In this document: piece after piece, positions 13,021-25,860 of the stretch
How the letters are laid out: every line of letters begins with the position of its first letter
How positions within the stretch are numbered: the stretch's first letter is position 1
Source of the DNA: Rhopalosiphum padi
Taxonomy: Eukaryota; Arthropoda; Insecta; Hemiptera; Aphididae
Direction of reading: 5' to 3'
DNA length: 64,000 nucleotides
Assembly: GCF_020882245.1 (NCBI RefSeq)
Contig: NC_083600.1
Span: 2,604,001 to 2,668,000 of the forward strand
Position numbers and translations under genes: made by a program
The notes under the pieces: model-generated
What the model saw: the letters and a program-made list of their open reading frames with translations, nothing else
What the model was told of the DNA's origin: nothing
Databases searched by the model: none

Positions 13021-13318
13021 ACTGACTATATAATAATACTATATAGTAATATGCGTATGATGCCTACGACTGATTGTGTGCCAATTTTCTTCGTCCGTTC
13101 CTTATTTTGTGGATACATTTTACTAAGCTTAACCGTTTTAAAATAAAATTGATTATATCATTCGTTAAAACAATAATGTTATATCAATGTTTGTCAAAAC
13201 GTGCCCTCTCTACTTTCGATGTCTGGATATGTCAACGTTAAATTATAAATTATTTAGTTTTTGAGAGACTAATTATTAGTTTCATGGATTAATGATTAAT
13301 TATTATTAATATTTTCAG

Positions 13319-13345
13319 GAATCCGAAGGACCTAACACGCAATAA
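13319..13345 (+). CDS. possible short terminal exon
   Basis: A good acceptor (TTAATATTTTCAG, AG at 13317-13318) is followed by GAA TCC GAA GGA CCT AAC ACG CAA and a TAA stop at 13343-13345, giving ESEGPNTQ. An AATAAA overlaps the stop at 13341-13346, and a 10 bp hairpin follows directly. The arrangement resembles the end of a gene, but eight codons cannot establish one, and acceptor-like strings are frequent in T-rich DNA. Confidence 0.15.
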   Translation, partial: ESEGPNTQ

Positions 13346-13371
13346 ATAAGTTTCATCAAAAAAACTTATTT
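13344..13371. repeat. 10 bp perfect hairpin
   Basis: AAATAAGTTT (13344-13353) pairs perfectly with AAACTTATTT (13362-13371) around an 8 nt loop. It follows the possible terminal exon, but it is AT-rich and could be chance. Confidence 0.5.
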
Positions 13372-14559
13372 TTCTTTTCTTTATTAAAAATATTCAATCT
13401 ATATTATATCGTTTGCACAAAAACCTAAATATGTGATTATTGCGGCACGATTATCTCGAGGAAGAAACCATCAAACGACATAATTTTGTGAGTACAATAT
13501 AATACATAGGTAATCGTATATTTTCCATGAATGGTGTAGTTAATTTATTTTAAATTGGGAGAAAAAACTCTATGCATACTGCATAGGGGCATAATCTAGA
13601 CAATTTATTACGTTCGACTATTTTCCACATTTTGTGTGGTTCTTTTTTGTCCTTATTTGTAGAATTAATATTTTTTCAAAAATATCACGATACAGTGGCT
13701 ATCCTTTTCAAGATAAATAAATAATATAGACATACGAGGAATTACCTTTATATAGTTCTTAGTTTCTTACATTGGTGATTTCAGATTTGAAGAATAGTAA
13801 AGTTAGAATTAGCATTAAGTGCTGTTTTTATTTTCTGGAAGGAAAATATACTCATAAATATACTATGTATATAGTGTATACCTATTTCTTATAACAGATT
13901 GAAATTGTTTTTAGTTAGTATTTACTATTTAGTATTATAATAAAATATCCATAAGAGTCCTCCATATTACTTACCATACAATATTTACTATAATATGAAC
14001 ATGCATGTTACGTCAAATTCGCGATACTGCAGAGAAATTATTCATTTCATGAAATCAAAATATTAACACTTGAATACATGAAATCACTCCTTTAAAGAGC
14101 ATAATAATACTAATTGCGTGGAGCAGTAATACCTTCTTCGAAAAAATAATTAGGGAAATGTAGTGTTAATGTATGTTTTACATTCACGATTTTACACAAA
14201 ATATACATAAATACGATAATTTTATTGCAATGTATCATTAAATTAAATGTAGATAATAATTTTTATTTTATATGAGTCAGTATCGAGTACTGGTATAGAT
14301 TCCATAGAATTGTGTGAATAAGTTTATGGCACAAATGACTTACAGTTAATTAATCCAAAATCTAAATAATATATAATATAATATTTTCATCATATTGTAT
14401 ATAAAATAATAATAGTGGACTATTACAAAATTATATAACTACATTTTTTTGAATCATAACAACATAACTAAAATTCTTAGTTTAAATATGAATATCCAAT
14501 GTAGTAATGTTGTCAAATTTTCAACGTCAACGCTTATAAAAAGAAATGGTGTTTAATAT

Positions 14560-14730
14560 GCATTTTTGATATTTTAAAATTAGTTATAAAGTAAAATTTA
14601 TGAGAAATCTTGTTCATTTTCAAGCTTTTTGACTTAGAAACAAAAATTGTATTAGCTACATAAATCAAAATAAAACCTGAAAAAGTTTTCATTATGATTC
14701 CCCAACGAGTACGTGACGCAGTCTACACAT
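14560..14730 (+). repeat. repeat family A, partial copy
   Basis: The sequence at 14597-14640 (TTATGAGAAATCTTG, then TTTTCAAGCTTTTTGAC) matches the first block of family A. The GCTTTTTGAC block recurs at about 29205-29217. The characteristic downstream block was not found, so the copy is truncated or too diverged. Confidence 0.4.
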
Positions 14731-15306
14731 TTTTTATTTTTATTAATTTATATTAAAAGTAATGATAAAACATTCCTTGGTTAGTTTTGTATTTAATTTT
14801 CTTGATATTTTTAAATTATTGGCATTCTGTAGGTACTTATTTTATGAGTAGAAATACTGCATCATCGAATAAAGTATAAATAAGATGTCTGCCTAATTCA
14901 TGAGATCAACAATCGAATTTGATGACTCCTTAAAGTTGTTGGCCAAATTTCAGATTTTGTGTACTCGGAAATGCCGTTATTGATTTGATTAAATCGGAAG
15001 TTGAATTTTGTTAATTCCATGAAATCAGTGATTTCACGAATTTAGCACACAATATTATAATATACATCATATTTTCGTAGTATTAAACAACTTATTTTAG
15101 CTAGTAAATGTATAATTTCATGGTACTAATCAAGTATATTATAATGTAAATAATAAAATATATTAGTCTAGATAGATATAATAAGGATATTGAAATATTT
15201 ATTAGATTATAAATACCGACAATTTTCACAAAACTTTTACAGGAGTATTAAATTTCATTTTGATACATTTTCAATTAGCACAACTATATCCACATTACAC
15301 AATAAC

Positions 15307-15323
15307 AAAAAAAAAAAAAAAAA
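15307..15323. repeat. A17 homopolymer
   Basis: Seventeen consecutive A residues. It may be slippage-derived or a retroposon tail, with no clear element upstream. Confidence 0.85.
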
Positions 15324-17788
15324 TGCAGAACAAAATTATAGTGCCTTCCTAAGTACCCCACTCAAAACGACATACTAAAGAAGAGACATCTAAAATGAAC
15401 AAAGCCCGAGGCTTACTAAAACTGACCTAGCTGTCTACAGTACTTACCTACTTAATATAGACAACATAATTAAATAAAACATATATCATAATAAAACTTT
15501 ACGTGTAAATGTCTTTATTAAAACTAAACATTTGTTTTGCGTATAGCATATTTAAAAAAATTTACCTATTTTATTGTACAAAATATCAAAACACAGAATA
15601 TATAAGAAATCAGGCTAAATGACATAAAACATCCATAGACAAAATCATGAATTGAATAACGCGATTCCCGCGATGTTTAAAATATAATATACTCTAATGG
15701 TTATTATACATTCATTTTTAGTAATTATTATTAATCATAATAATATTATATAGTTCTTAAAAGACCACGGAATTAGCATATTATATTTTATAATATTATG
15801 AGTCTTAATAATGAATACTAAATATAGGAAAAAATAATTAGTTTTTTTTTTTTTAAATTCCATATCTATACCTAACTTATAATGTACAACTAAAACATCT
15901 ATATTAAGATTCTGTCATAGATTAGGTATCAAATTTAAATATAAATAAATTGAAAAATGTATATTTAAATTATTTAAAATATTCTCTTGGACATGGATTT
16001 AATGGATTTCAAACAATAATTTATGTAAATAGATTTCATAGATTATAATATAATTCAAATGTGGGCCTAGTATCGACTTATAAAAAATATGTTTATTATA
16101 TTATGGGTTCATCATAAAACAAATATCAAGAAATCTACTTTATTTTATAAAATAATTAATATTTTAACTTTTTGTTTTTGATTGCTAATTTGCTTTATTT
16201 TCAATCTTACCAATGGTTTATTATATAGAATAATCTTCTAATAAAATATCTAAGACTTGAAAAAAAATTTAGAAACAACAATAGAATATACTTAACATAA
16301 TAATGTATAATAATGTGCAGTAATCCTTTAATATTTTTTGACCGTTTTGGGAAAAATCTATTCAATTTTTAGGGTCTTCACAGTCCTTTAGTATATGTAT
16401 ACATATATAATTATTGAAAGAGGCTATCCTTTTATGTAAATTCTATTTTTATATATTATGAATAAGGCTAAAGGAATATTCTATAGTTGATATGTTCAAT
16501 GTAATATATATTTATGTGTAATATAAAAATTATTTTTAAATATAAAGTTTTATATTTGACGCAGATATTTAGATATTTTCTATATAATATATTCTAATAT
16601 TTTCTATATTATTATCTTATTACGTGAGTTTCAAGCAGTGGGTTTTATCGCGTTAATTATAACTTATACAAATATCTAATTAGATTGATTTAAATTTCGT
16701 TCACATTTATAATTTAAAAGTTTATATAGTTCATTAAAAATAAACTATAGTAACATGTAAAAAAAAACATACATTTAAAATACACAATTAAATGGCTTTA
16801 TTATGAACGAATTATTCAATGCAAATACATTATTATTATCACTTTATGACATTCTGTAGATTTTAAATCGACTTATTATTATATACAATCAATAGTTAGT
16901 ATTTGTAGTGAATTTCACTATGCATAAAGTGTTCAATAACTATAGCATTTGCTTAATCATTTAGCGTTTAATAGGTAGAAGGTGCGTACCCTTATAACAC
17001 AGGTCGCAGAATACCACAGTGCGATAAAAGATTTATAGTGCCATCAAGAGTCTGAAGCACATTGTATACTGTACATTATATCCAACAGTAGTTCAGTTGA
17101 AATAGATAACTCCAACCATTTATTAGTTGAGCACAATTAGGCAACTAAGTTATTTTGTGGTGTTAAGTATACTATACTATAGGTACCTACTATAAAACCT
17201 ACATACAACGAACACGCCACGAGTATGAAAAAAATTATAATATCTTTATAAAATAAATATAATTATTTCTTGCGCTCAGTATTGTACTTACTAAACGATA
17301 TTGTATATTTGTATGTGATATTTATTTTATAAAGTATACATAAAATCAATTAATTTTGAATTATCTTCTTAAAACATGATATAAATTATTATTATTTTTA
17401 AGTACCTTCATATTTTAAAGTATTCATTAAATACTAAATATTACTATAGTAAAAAAAAAATATAGTATATTTTTAAATAAGTAATAAATTGGAAAAGAAA
17501 TAATAATATAATAATTAATAATAATTATTATTAACTACAAAACTAGTCTATAATACTTATCAACATTTCATTAAATTACCGGTCATGTTTAGATAGAAGT
17601 TATATTAATATTATCGAGCATTTCACTATATTGTATAATACATTAAATATGAATTTCATAAATTAAAATAGTGTAAAGTAATTTATTTTATTTGTTTATA
17701 ACAATAATATTTTATTAAATAATGAAGTAATTACAATAGCAAAATATATAGTATAATAGAATGTACAATTAAATGTCCTATCACACCA

Positions 17789-17814
17789 CTGATGACAAAC
17801 TCATGTTCCGAAAC
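17789..17814 (+). ncRNA. degenerate hammerhead-ribozyme-like core
   Basis: CTGATGA (17789-17795) is followed 14 nt later by CGAAAC (17809-17814), the two conserved boxes of a hammerhead ribozyme at the right spacing. The intervening CAAAC-TCAT-GTTCC gives a short stem II (AAC with GTT around a TCAT loop), with mismatches next to the core. Downstream GGAC would supply the cleavage side, but the conserved U before the cleavage base is A. Flanking sequences do not form a convincing stem I. Hammerheads occur in Penelope-like retroelements of animals, so this may be the relic of one. It is unlikely to be active. Confidence 0.2.
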
Positions 17815-17829
17815 GGACGAAAGAATATT

Positions 17830-19840
17830 AATAAAAAATTAACAGATATATTTTTTCACATTAATATGTTATACTGAGATATAGTAAAAAAATAGATATT
17901 TAATTATTAATTTATGAAGAGGAACTACATTAAGCATTTAATATTTATATTAATTATCAATAAAACATAATTTACGATGAATAAACTATAAAGAAAATAA
18001 CTATTATGCCATGTATTTATTTAATATTATAAAATACATTTTGAAATATTATTTGCAGTTAGTTATAAGCGAATAGTTTTGACATTTTAAATGAATATTT
18101 TTAACTAAGTAAAATTATATAACAAACTTAGACAGTAGTCTCTTTTCCCTGTGGCGATGTGGATTTGATAATATTTTAAAGTTTAAACGAAAAATCTCAA
18201 CTTCCCATTTCTAGACAACATTAAGATTTTCTTTTAAAGTTTTATTTACATCAATTTGATTACAAGTTATATTTGATAAAATATAAAACACATCAACTTT
18301 TATTTAAAATGAGTAAACCATAAATTTGTGATACGGAATACGGAAATACATTTAATATACAGATATAAATACGTTGTAATATGTTTACATAATATGAATG
18401 ATGTATAATCTGTGGAAAAAAAATTATTACATTTAAAAGTTATTTAAAAATTGATTAGATTCATATAAATTGAGATATCGTATTATTTTATTTTTTTTAT
18501 GAATAATATTGCACTTACTAATATATAATTATTAATTATACATAAAATACATTTTTTTTTATCTATGATTCATTTACATATGACTGAAAATATTATTACA
18601 TTAAATCTACGTGGAATACATTTATCATTTAATTGTTTTTGAATTTTCAAGAAAATATGTATAAATTTACTTTTTAGCAACCTATATAATATTTATCTAT
18701 CGTATATAGCATGGCCATTGAATTATGTGAGCAGTGTTCGTCACTGACCATACGATTTAATTGTGTATTTATATCCTATTTCAAAAAATCAATGGTGTAA
18801 TTTTCGTGTAAAATAGAGAACAGTCATTAAAACAATATTGACATTTTATATAGTATCGAAAAACCTTCTCGCCGTATATATTATTATATTATAACCCATT
18901 TGTTTTCTCTGCAATTGTCTGATTTTAGCTTAATATGTTTGTATAACTTTGTGAATACGGTAAATTGTTATACTATTTAGAATTAAGTATCAAGTTTATA
19001 TAAAGGATTCCAAGAATTTAAACTATCTTCTGTCATAATAAATTGATGTTTTGATAATAACTGTATTTTCTAAAATAAACATAATTTTAAAAACTTATCA
19101 AATAGACAATACACATATTATTATTATAATATTATAATCTGTATATTTTAAAATAAATAAAGTTATCATGATACATAAATAAATACATAAATATTTTTTA
19201 AATTATATTACATTTTTAGTTATATAAATATATTCTTTAAGTTATATTTTATATTCATACAAAATAGTGATATTTTAATTTTTAAACAAGTCATGGGTAT
19301 GTAAAATATCAAAATTCTCATAACTCGTTTACAAATTCAAACATCATAAAGTATCAAAGAGATGCCATAGATAATGTTTTTAAACATTAAGTTTGATCCT
19401 AGGTAAATTTACTCTAGTATTAAAGCTCTAACAACACAAAATTAAATTAGTTCTACTGTACGCAAATTTATCGTGTTTTACGTTTGTAAGACGGAGAGAA
19501 TATATATGCGGGCTCTATTAGTTATTATCAATATGAATTGCTATAATAAATCAATATAATACTGTTAGTATGAAAGTTTATATTTACATTAAAACTAACA
19601 GCAATTTTAGCAGGTTTAAGTTAATTTACATAAAATACATTTTGAATATCCTATTCTTAAACTTATAATAATTAAAAAAAATATGTAATAGAATTATATA
19701 ATGGAATAGTATAAAACCATTAAAACTTAAAATAAAGAGCTTTTTTTGTTTTATATTTTAAATTTTTTTTAAATATTTTTTCCGCATGAAACGCAATATT
19801 TCATTGCATTTTATTTAAATTTATTAAGCCCGCGAGTTTT
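17830..19840. other. AT-rich non-coding DNA
   Basis: I see no gene, RNA or clear repeat in this stretch. Everything visible is simple AT-rich sequence. Confidence 0.55.
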
Positions 19841-19860
19841 TCTTTTTTTTTTATTTACAG

Positions 19861-20000
19861 ACAATGTTTTACGCTTCGCATTGTACATCTCAGATGTATT
19901 AAAATGTCCACGAAATGACGAAAATATTAATGATATTCGTGAATCTCCTGGTATAACAGATTATACTGACGTGAAAAATTGGTCATATCACAACAGATGA
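19861..20000 (+). CDS. candidate coding exon (45 codons)
   Basis: A strong acceptor (a 12-nt-plus T tract then ATTTACAG, AG at 19859-19860) is followed by a frame open from 19863 to TGA at 19998-20000. The translation is protein-like, with NVLRFALYISDVLKCPRNDE at its start and ITDYTDVKNWSYHNR at its end. Charged, polar and aromatic residues are mixed in a way unlike translated AT-rich spacer. The frame also stays open upstream of the acceptor, so the acceptor does not by itself define the boundary. It may be the last exon of a gene or a fragment of a transposon protein. No family is recognised and no neighbouring exon is identified. Confidence 0.3.
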
Positions 20001-23000
20001 TACAGATCTTTCTACCATTGAACATTCTAATGTCAATTGATTCCAAAACGGTTCAAACGAATATCATTTTCATAAACATCAAACAAATACCATTAAAGCA
20101 AATATGTACACCTACACATTTTCTTTGTAAATTCACAGGTAAATATTATATTATTTAATTAATCAAATCGATTAAATACATACTATGTGTACGATATACG
20201 ACTTAAATTTGTGTTAAATATTAGTAAAGATTTGTAACTGCGTATTAAAAAAAATGACCGTTTATAATTAAAGTTCAGTGCTTTGCATATTTATTAGCTT
20301 CTTTGGACATGTAACAAATTGGTTATCTATCGACTTTTTATTCCAATTTTCGTAACATTATAGTAATTTATTGAGAAAATAATGAGAATTCCTCATAATA
20401 ATCAACTTAATAAGATAACACAATATTGATGTAAATTTTACCTTGCATAACTTTTAAATCATTTTCACTGACTTTAAACATATGAATTTGTCAAATGAGT
20501 TGTATAAAAAAAACATATTCTTTAAATAATTTGTTTCTCTTGGAATTGAAAATGCAAACAATAATAATATAATATCATGCGATAAAAGTTATATAAATAT
20601 TCTTAAACAAATATAAAACAATTGTATTGACAAATAATATCAATGCTTGAGAAATTTATTTGTAAACCTATTCCAATAATAAATGTGTATTTATTAATAA
20701 TAAATTATCCAGAACTAAGTATTAACTTGCATAATATTGCATATAACTTAAGTGCTGGGTCTTTTTCAATTTAATGAAACCTATAGGGTAATTTTCAATT
20801 ATATTAAGTCCCGAGGGCCGCAGTATGTAATCTAAAAGGAACGTCGAATATAACTTAATATTTGTGTTATTTTATTGATAAATTAATATAAGAAAAATAT
20901 GAATAGTAACTATTGATATACTCTTTTTTTAAAACGTAAGTGTGATTTTTTTATATTATGAATGTCTTATACATTTTTTACTATTCACTTTTATTCAAAA
21001 TAATTCAAATCCTATTAAAATATTCAAAACTATATTGATTCATTGATCTTCATTAATAATATAGGAAATCATAGGCAAGTAAATTTTAAATGAGTATTCA
21101 ATTTGAATAATATATTTACCTAATATGTCAGTGTAAGTCATTAGAGTGATAATAAATGTAAACCAGAAATGACCAACTTGAGGTTCTCGTCATAGTCAAA
21201 TGCAACTCGTGTCTTTTTATAAAATAAAAATTTACTATTAATTATTTTGGAATATATTTATAATAAACATATATACAACTATAATAAATGTATTAATAAA
21301 CATTTTGGTCCTTGGTATTATTGTGTTTATTGCATGTATCCGTGTGGCTTGCGAGCATATTGTTCATGTAAACCAACCCTGGCTTAGTGGTTTTATTTTA
21401 TTATTAGAAAATATCTAATTTGTGATTTCCCCATTATTTAGGTTCAACTTTAAAAATTATACCCATATAACTACATCCATAATATTAAGTATATTTTAAT
21501 AATATATTTTAGCTTGGTAATTGGTGCATATATTATTTTTTTATTCTATATAATAATATGATATTTTTATGTATTTTTTTTCTAATATCCACGTAATTCA
21601 AATAAATAATCAATAAAAACCTAATTTAAAATATATAAATATTCTTCTAAACGAAATTAAGATAATAAGTCTACTCTCCGTGAGTCCACGAACTTCACAG
21701 TTCACAATTAGTTAAATATCATACAATTTCGAATATCGTGTATTTTTAATATATAATCAAATTATATAATTTTATCAACTAATTAGCATGCAATAATTAC
21801 AATGCCAGTGGCGCATAATGTAGAGTATACAATTAATACAAATATTATACACACAAATGTAACAAAATATGTAAGTAATATTTTTTCAAAATTCAATTAT
21901 AATAATATAGTATTCATTTTTTTTTGTACGATGACTGGATTTTCAAATCATTTTTAGATATTTTATAAACAAAACTAACTTTTACTATCTTCTAATTAAT
22001 AAATGTATCATCATCTGTATTTATTTTATTTTAAGTCTTAAATTCAATGTATAACTTCATATTTAAATAAACCCATTTTATTTTATTAAATATAAAACAT
22101 TTAACCATTTTATATAACAAATGACATATTTAGAATAATTATATATAGGTTAGTTATAGACTTATAGTTATAGAGTTTCTACTCTGTTCGTAATAAGCTA
22201 CTCCGCCAATCTAAAATTTACGTACCAGTCACTTTCAAATACATTATTTTTGTTCAAAACAATAAAATATTAATAAAATTTGCCACTAATATAATATAAA
22301 AATAAATAACACGCTTTGTCTTTCATTATTATTTTTTTGACGACTTTTTTGTGAGTTACATTTAATCTATAATCTACATATTATTTATGGACGACAAATA
22401 AAGATAATTTTGTTATAATATATAAATATCCAAGTACTTATTTATAGTTGATTTCCATAGAACATTAAAAACACATGTATTTTTTTCGTAATTATTATCG
22501 AGTTAAAAATGTGATTTAGACTGTAATTAATGTATATAATATATTGTAAATTACTTGAAAGGACCGTGTATAATCCTCGCAAAAAATAAAAATAAACAAT
22601 TTTAAATTATTCATAAATCATTTTAATTATTATTAATGCACTGTTATATATACGTAAAGTTATTACTTATTACATAGTTATAAGTTCACTATTATTAAAC
22701 CAAAAAAAAAACTTGTTTAATATCTGAAATGGTTAAATTCAACAATATAAAACATAATATTTGAAATATTGATCATCATTACGAATATTTTACTATTTAA
22801 TAGCACTTAAATTACTTTACGTATTATAATTTATATTAGTGTAATAGTGTTGTGTCTGTACAGTTTGTAGTTTAAAACAAAACTATAAGAAACCTATCAG
22901 AATTTTAATAATTTGGGCTAAGCAATAAATTACTTTTTCAAATATTTTTTATTTGGAATAAAATATAATCATTAGGAATATATTTTTGAAGTATATTTAC

Positions 23001-25079
23001 TGCACAATACAGTTAATTCTGTAAGTTTCTAATTGTTAATAATTTAAATAATATATTACATCATTTGTATGAAAACTGCAAACTTGTAGAATTTATTACA
23101 GTGTATTTGCATTACACTATTATAGTAATTAGTATACTAATTTGTCGTCAATGCTTATATTATATTTGTCTAGCTTCTTAAGACGTTAAATGGAAATTAT
23201 GATTGTAAAATTATATTATTAAAACTTTACTAATAAACAAATAACCATTACAATCTATAGTAATAGGTCGGAGAGTAAAAATAAATTTAATGACTTAATA
23301 AAATAATAATTAGTTGGTAAAATAGTTATTTGCTTTTTTATTTGAAAATATAATATTATATAATAGTAATATCAGGAAATATAATATTATCATAAATATT
23401 TATATGCTTTTTAAGCGATAATACAAAAATAATTTCTTACTAGAAAGTAATAAGATTTTAGTACCTAGGCATAACATTATACGACTACATCTTTGTTTAC
23501 AAAAATGTGTGCAATTATAATTTTTTATGTATAAAATCATTTTCAAAATATTTTGACTTTTTTTAAGTTATTTTAAGGCAATTGAAATTTTCTTTTCAAT
23601 TTTTTTTTTTTTTTATAAATTTCGAGGAAAAAATATTGATTGTATAAAAATTCTTGACAATTTAATATAAAGTTTCTCATAAATTGTTCATATGTTATTT
23701 AAAAAATATTAAAATATTAAAAATACAGTTACAATATTTTTTTATACGCAATTCAATTACGAATTTTAAATTTTAAAAAATTCATAAAATCTCGAAAAAA
23801 ATTTCTAAGTATTTTGTAGTGATAAATATTTTCTTTTTATATCTAAGATTTTAAAACTGAATACAAGTTTCTCTATAAGTTTTTCTACCTATATAAAAAT
23901 AAAAAAATTCCACCAGATAGTAAAATTAAATTTTATGTGCTTTTGAAGTTTAAATAATCATGATATTTTATATTTACTTGCAGTAAAATAATCGTTTACC
24001 ATCAAACGATTTTTCGTAAATGAAAATATTATAATATTTTTACGTTTTTATGATAAAAATATTTCTAAAATAATGATGGTTGTATAATTTTTCTTGTAAG
24101 TCAAACATCTAGACTTATTTTTATTTTTTTTTTTAATAGACATAATTTATAAAATTATAACTAGTCAAATTAAAAATATTCAATCATTTATGTCTTAGAA
24201 TAAACTAATAATATAATGAAATAATATATGTATTATAATATTATATAATTAATCAGATGATATACTCATATATATTATGGCAAAATATACAGCCATTTTA
24301 ATTGTTACAATAAATAATGGTAATACCGAATTGTTATTAGAAGCCCATTACATTGATGTAAAATAATATATTAAGAACTATAGCACTAACAAATAAAACA
24401 TATAGGTATGTTATTAGTATTATTAGTAATACATTATTTACACTGTACAGTGTAATCACTCTTAATGCCATTCATGTGTTTGGAGTAGTATTTAAATTAC
24501 CTTTTTCACTTAATAGGCCATATAACCTATAACTCTATAAATTATAAGTGTAATAACTAAATTAGCTCATATACAGTTGGTCGGAGTTTTCTATTTTAAA
24601 AATCTCTTATAGCATTTTTACGAAAAATGTACATCAACCATGTTAATGTTGACTTATTCGAAATGAAACAAATAATCTGAAAAAATTCAATTTTTAGTAT
24701 TTACTCTTGTTATATTAAACATAAATATAATACCATGTTGCAAATTGAATAAACGGGTTTTTTTTTCTAGAACTCTTAAGATATATTTCTTATAAAGTAA
24801 AATTTTAGATTAATAATAATATTTAATAATCGCAAATTCTTAAAACAGTGTAAGCTATTTCATGTTAAAATTGTGATATATCATCCGCTAATATTTTTAA
24901 AAGAATAAATAATTCAATATCCATAGTGGGCGTATGACAGCATATGAAAATTAAATATTTATATTTTTAATATTGTTAATGAAATATATGCTGTGAATTG
25001 AAATATGATATATAAATTGGATTTTTAAAGTTTATATATTCGGATTTATTCTTTTTCAAAATAATTCAAATTGTGTGAT
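20001..25079. other. AT-rich non-coding DNA
   Basis: No supported gene. A mixed patch near 20750-20850 (GTCCCGAGGGCCGCAG) and another near 22180-22240 may be transposon debris. An inverted copy of repeat family A lies at 23560-23960. The remainder is simple AT-rich sequence. Confidence 0.5.
23560..23960 (-). repeat. repeat family A, inverted copy
   Basis: Read on the minus strand, the block near 23856-23900 (TAGAAAAACTTATAGAGAAA then CTTGTATTC) matches the CTTATGAGAAATCTTG block of the family A copies at 1.5 and 14.6 kb. A second, poorer match lies at about 23660-23690. Long T and A tracts flank it. Boundaries are approximate. Confidence 0.35.
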
Positions 25080-25860
25080 CCATTTATACTTTAGAATTAT
25101 TAAATATTTTATGTACCAAGACGACAAATACCTTAATACCATTATAGTAATTTGCGCAAATGATATCCATAATATTTTTTATAAAAATGATCCAACTCAA
25201 ATATTTAGCTCACCACAAATTAATTAAAATTTAATTGAGCACTTGTCTTGTAATCCAAGTAGAGAATCAAAATAAGCCCTGACAAATCTGTATATTTTCT
25301 ACCGTTCAAGTTGCAAATAGCTGACCCTCTATTTCTTCATTTTCAAGGAATCCCAATCCCAACCTCTTCGGAATTCAAATATCTTGTTATTGCACTGGAA
25401 TAATATGCTGATCCTAACTTAAAATAAAAAAAGGAAAATTCCCTGCAATTGACTACATTTAGTTCGCTTAATTTTAAAATCAAAGCTGTAAATGCACACC
25501 AGAATCATAATATAAAAATCTCGTTAAGATTTACTTGAGCATATGAGATTGAAATTTCGGGCTCTGCAAATCCAATTTCATAAGTATCACACAATCATTT
25601 CAACCGATCACTCTACGCATGATAATTAATGCAATACGGTTTGTATCCCATTTCACGATCAACCCTAAATATAAAATCAAATTAATTAATCAATTAGTCG
25701 CTAAACAGTATAAACGGTGAAACACTGTACACTGCGGTTTACTTAAAACAGTCAAGACTATAAGCTCGAACAAACTCACCAGTATCACAAATTGCATCAA
25801 ATACTCAAATTTTAATCCTATCCGTCAACTAAAAGAAAAATATTTAAGATACCTACTTAT
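25080..25860 (+). mobile_element. decayed Jockey-type LINE, 3' part of reverse transcriptase ORF
   Basis: Translated pieces follow the order of a Jockey-clade LINE ORF2. The degraded catalytic box reads CAND (25153-25164), standing where the family has Y/F-A-D-D. Then come NDPTQ, LIEHL, and a 46-codon open piece at 25263-25400 holding RIKISPDKSVYF and IPIPTSSEFKYL. Next are SLRFT-stop-AYEIEISGSANP near 25520-25580, a counterpart of the family's RPTWAYGIELWGSA block, and a final NPIRQLKEKYLR near 25817-25852. Several stops and single-base shifts interrupt the frame, and the upstream polymerase and endonuclease domains are absent. It is a dead, 5'-truncated insertion. The family is known to move by target-primed reverse transcription. 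Confidence 0.85.

Larger units (their letters stand above)
11860..13080. promoter_or_regulatory. CpG-retaining island, candidate promoter or exon region
   Basis: The composition shifts abruptly to about even GC with many intact CpGs, for example GTCAGGCGGAGACAACACACGCC near 11873, CACCCACGCGCGTTGCAG near 12268 and TACGCGTGCATTCG near 12626. A TATATAA lies near 11900 and an inverted CCAAT (ATTGGT) near 12177. In insect genomes with germline CpG methylation such islands often mark unmethylated promoters. No initiator could be fixed, so the direction of transcription is unknown. The island contains a 26-codon small ORF, a longer ORF ending in a GTC repeat, and a 14 bp palindrome. Confidence 0.35.
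13081..17760. other. AT-rich non-coding DNA
   Basis: No complete gene. It contains a terminal-exon-like site at 13319, a fragment of repeat family A near 14560-14640, a poly(A) run at 15307-15323 and a 16 bp AT palindrome at 16392-16407 (TATATGTATACATATA). The rest is simple AT-rich sequence. Confidence 0.5.

Noticed and set aside
19558..19580. TAATACTGTTAG, resembling the start of miR-8
   Set aside because: The match stops after the first bases, the mature sequence does not continue, and no hairpin partner is present.
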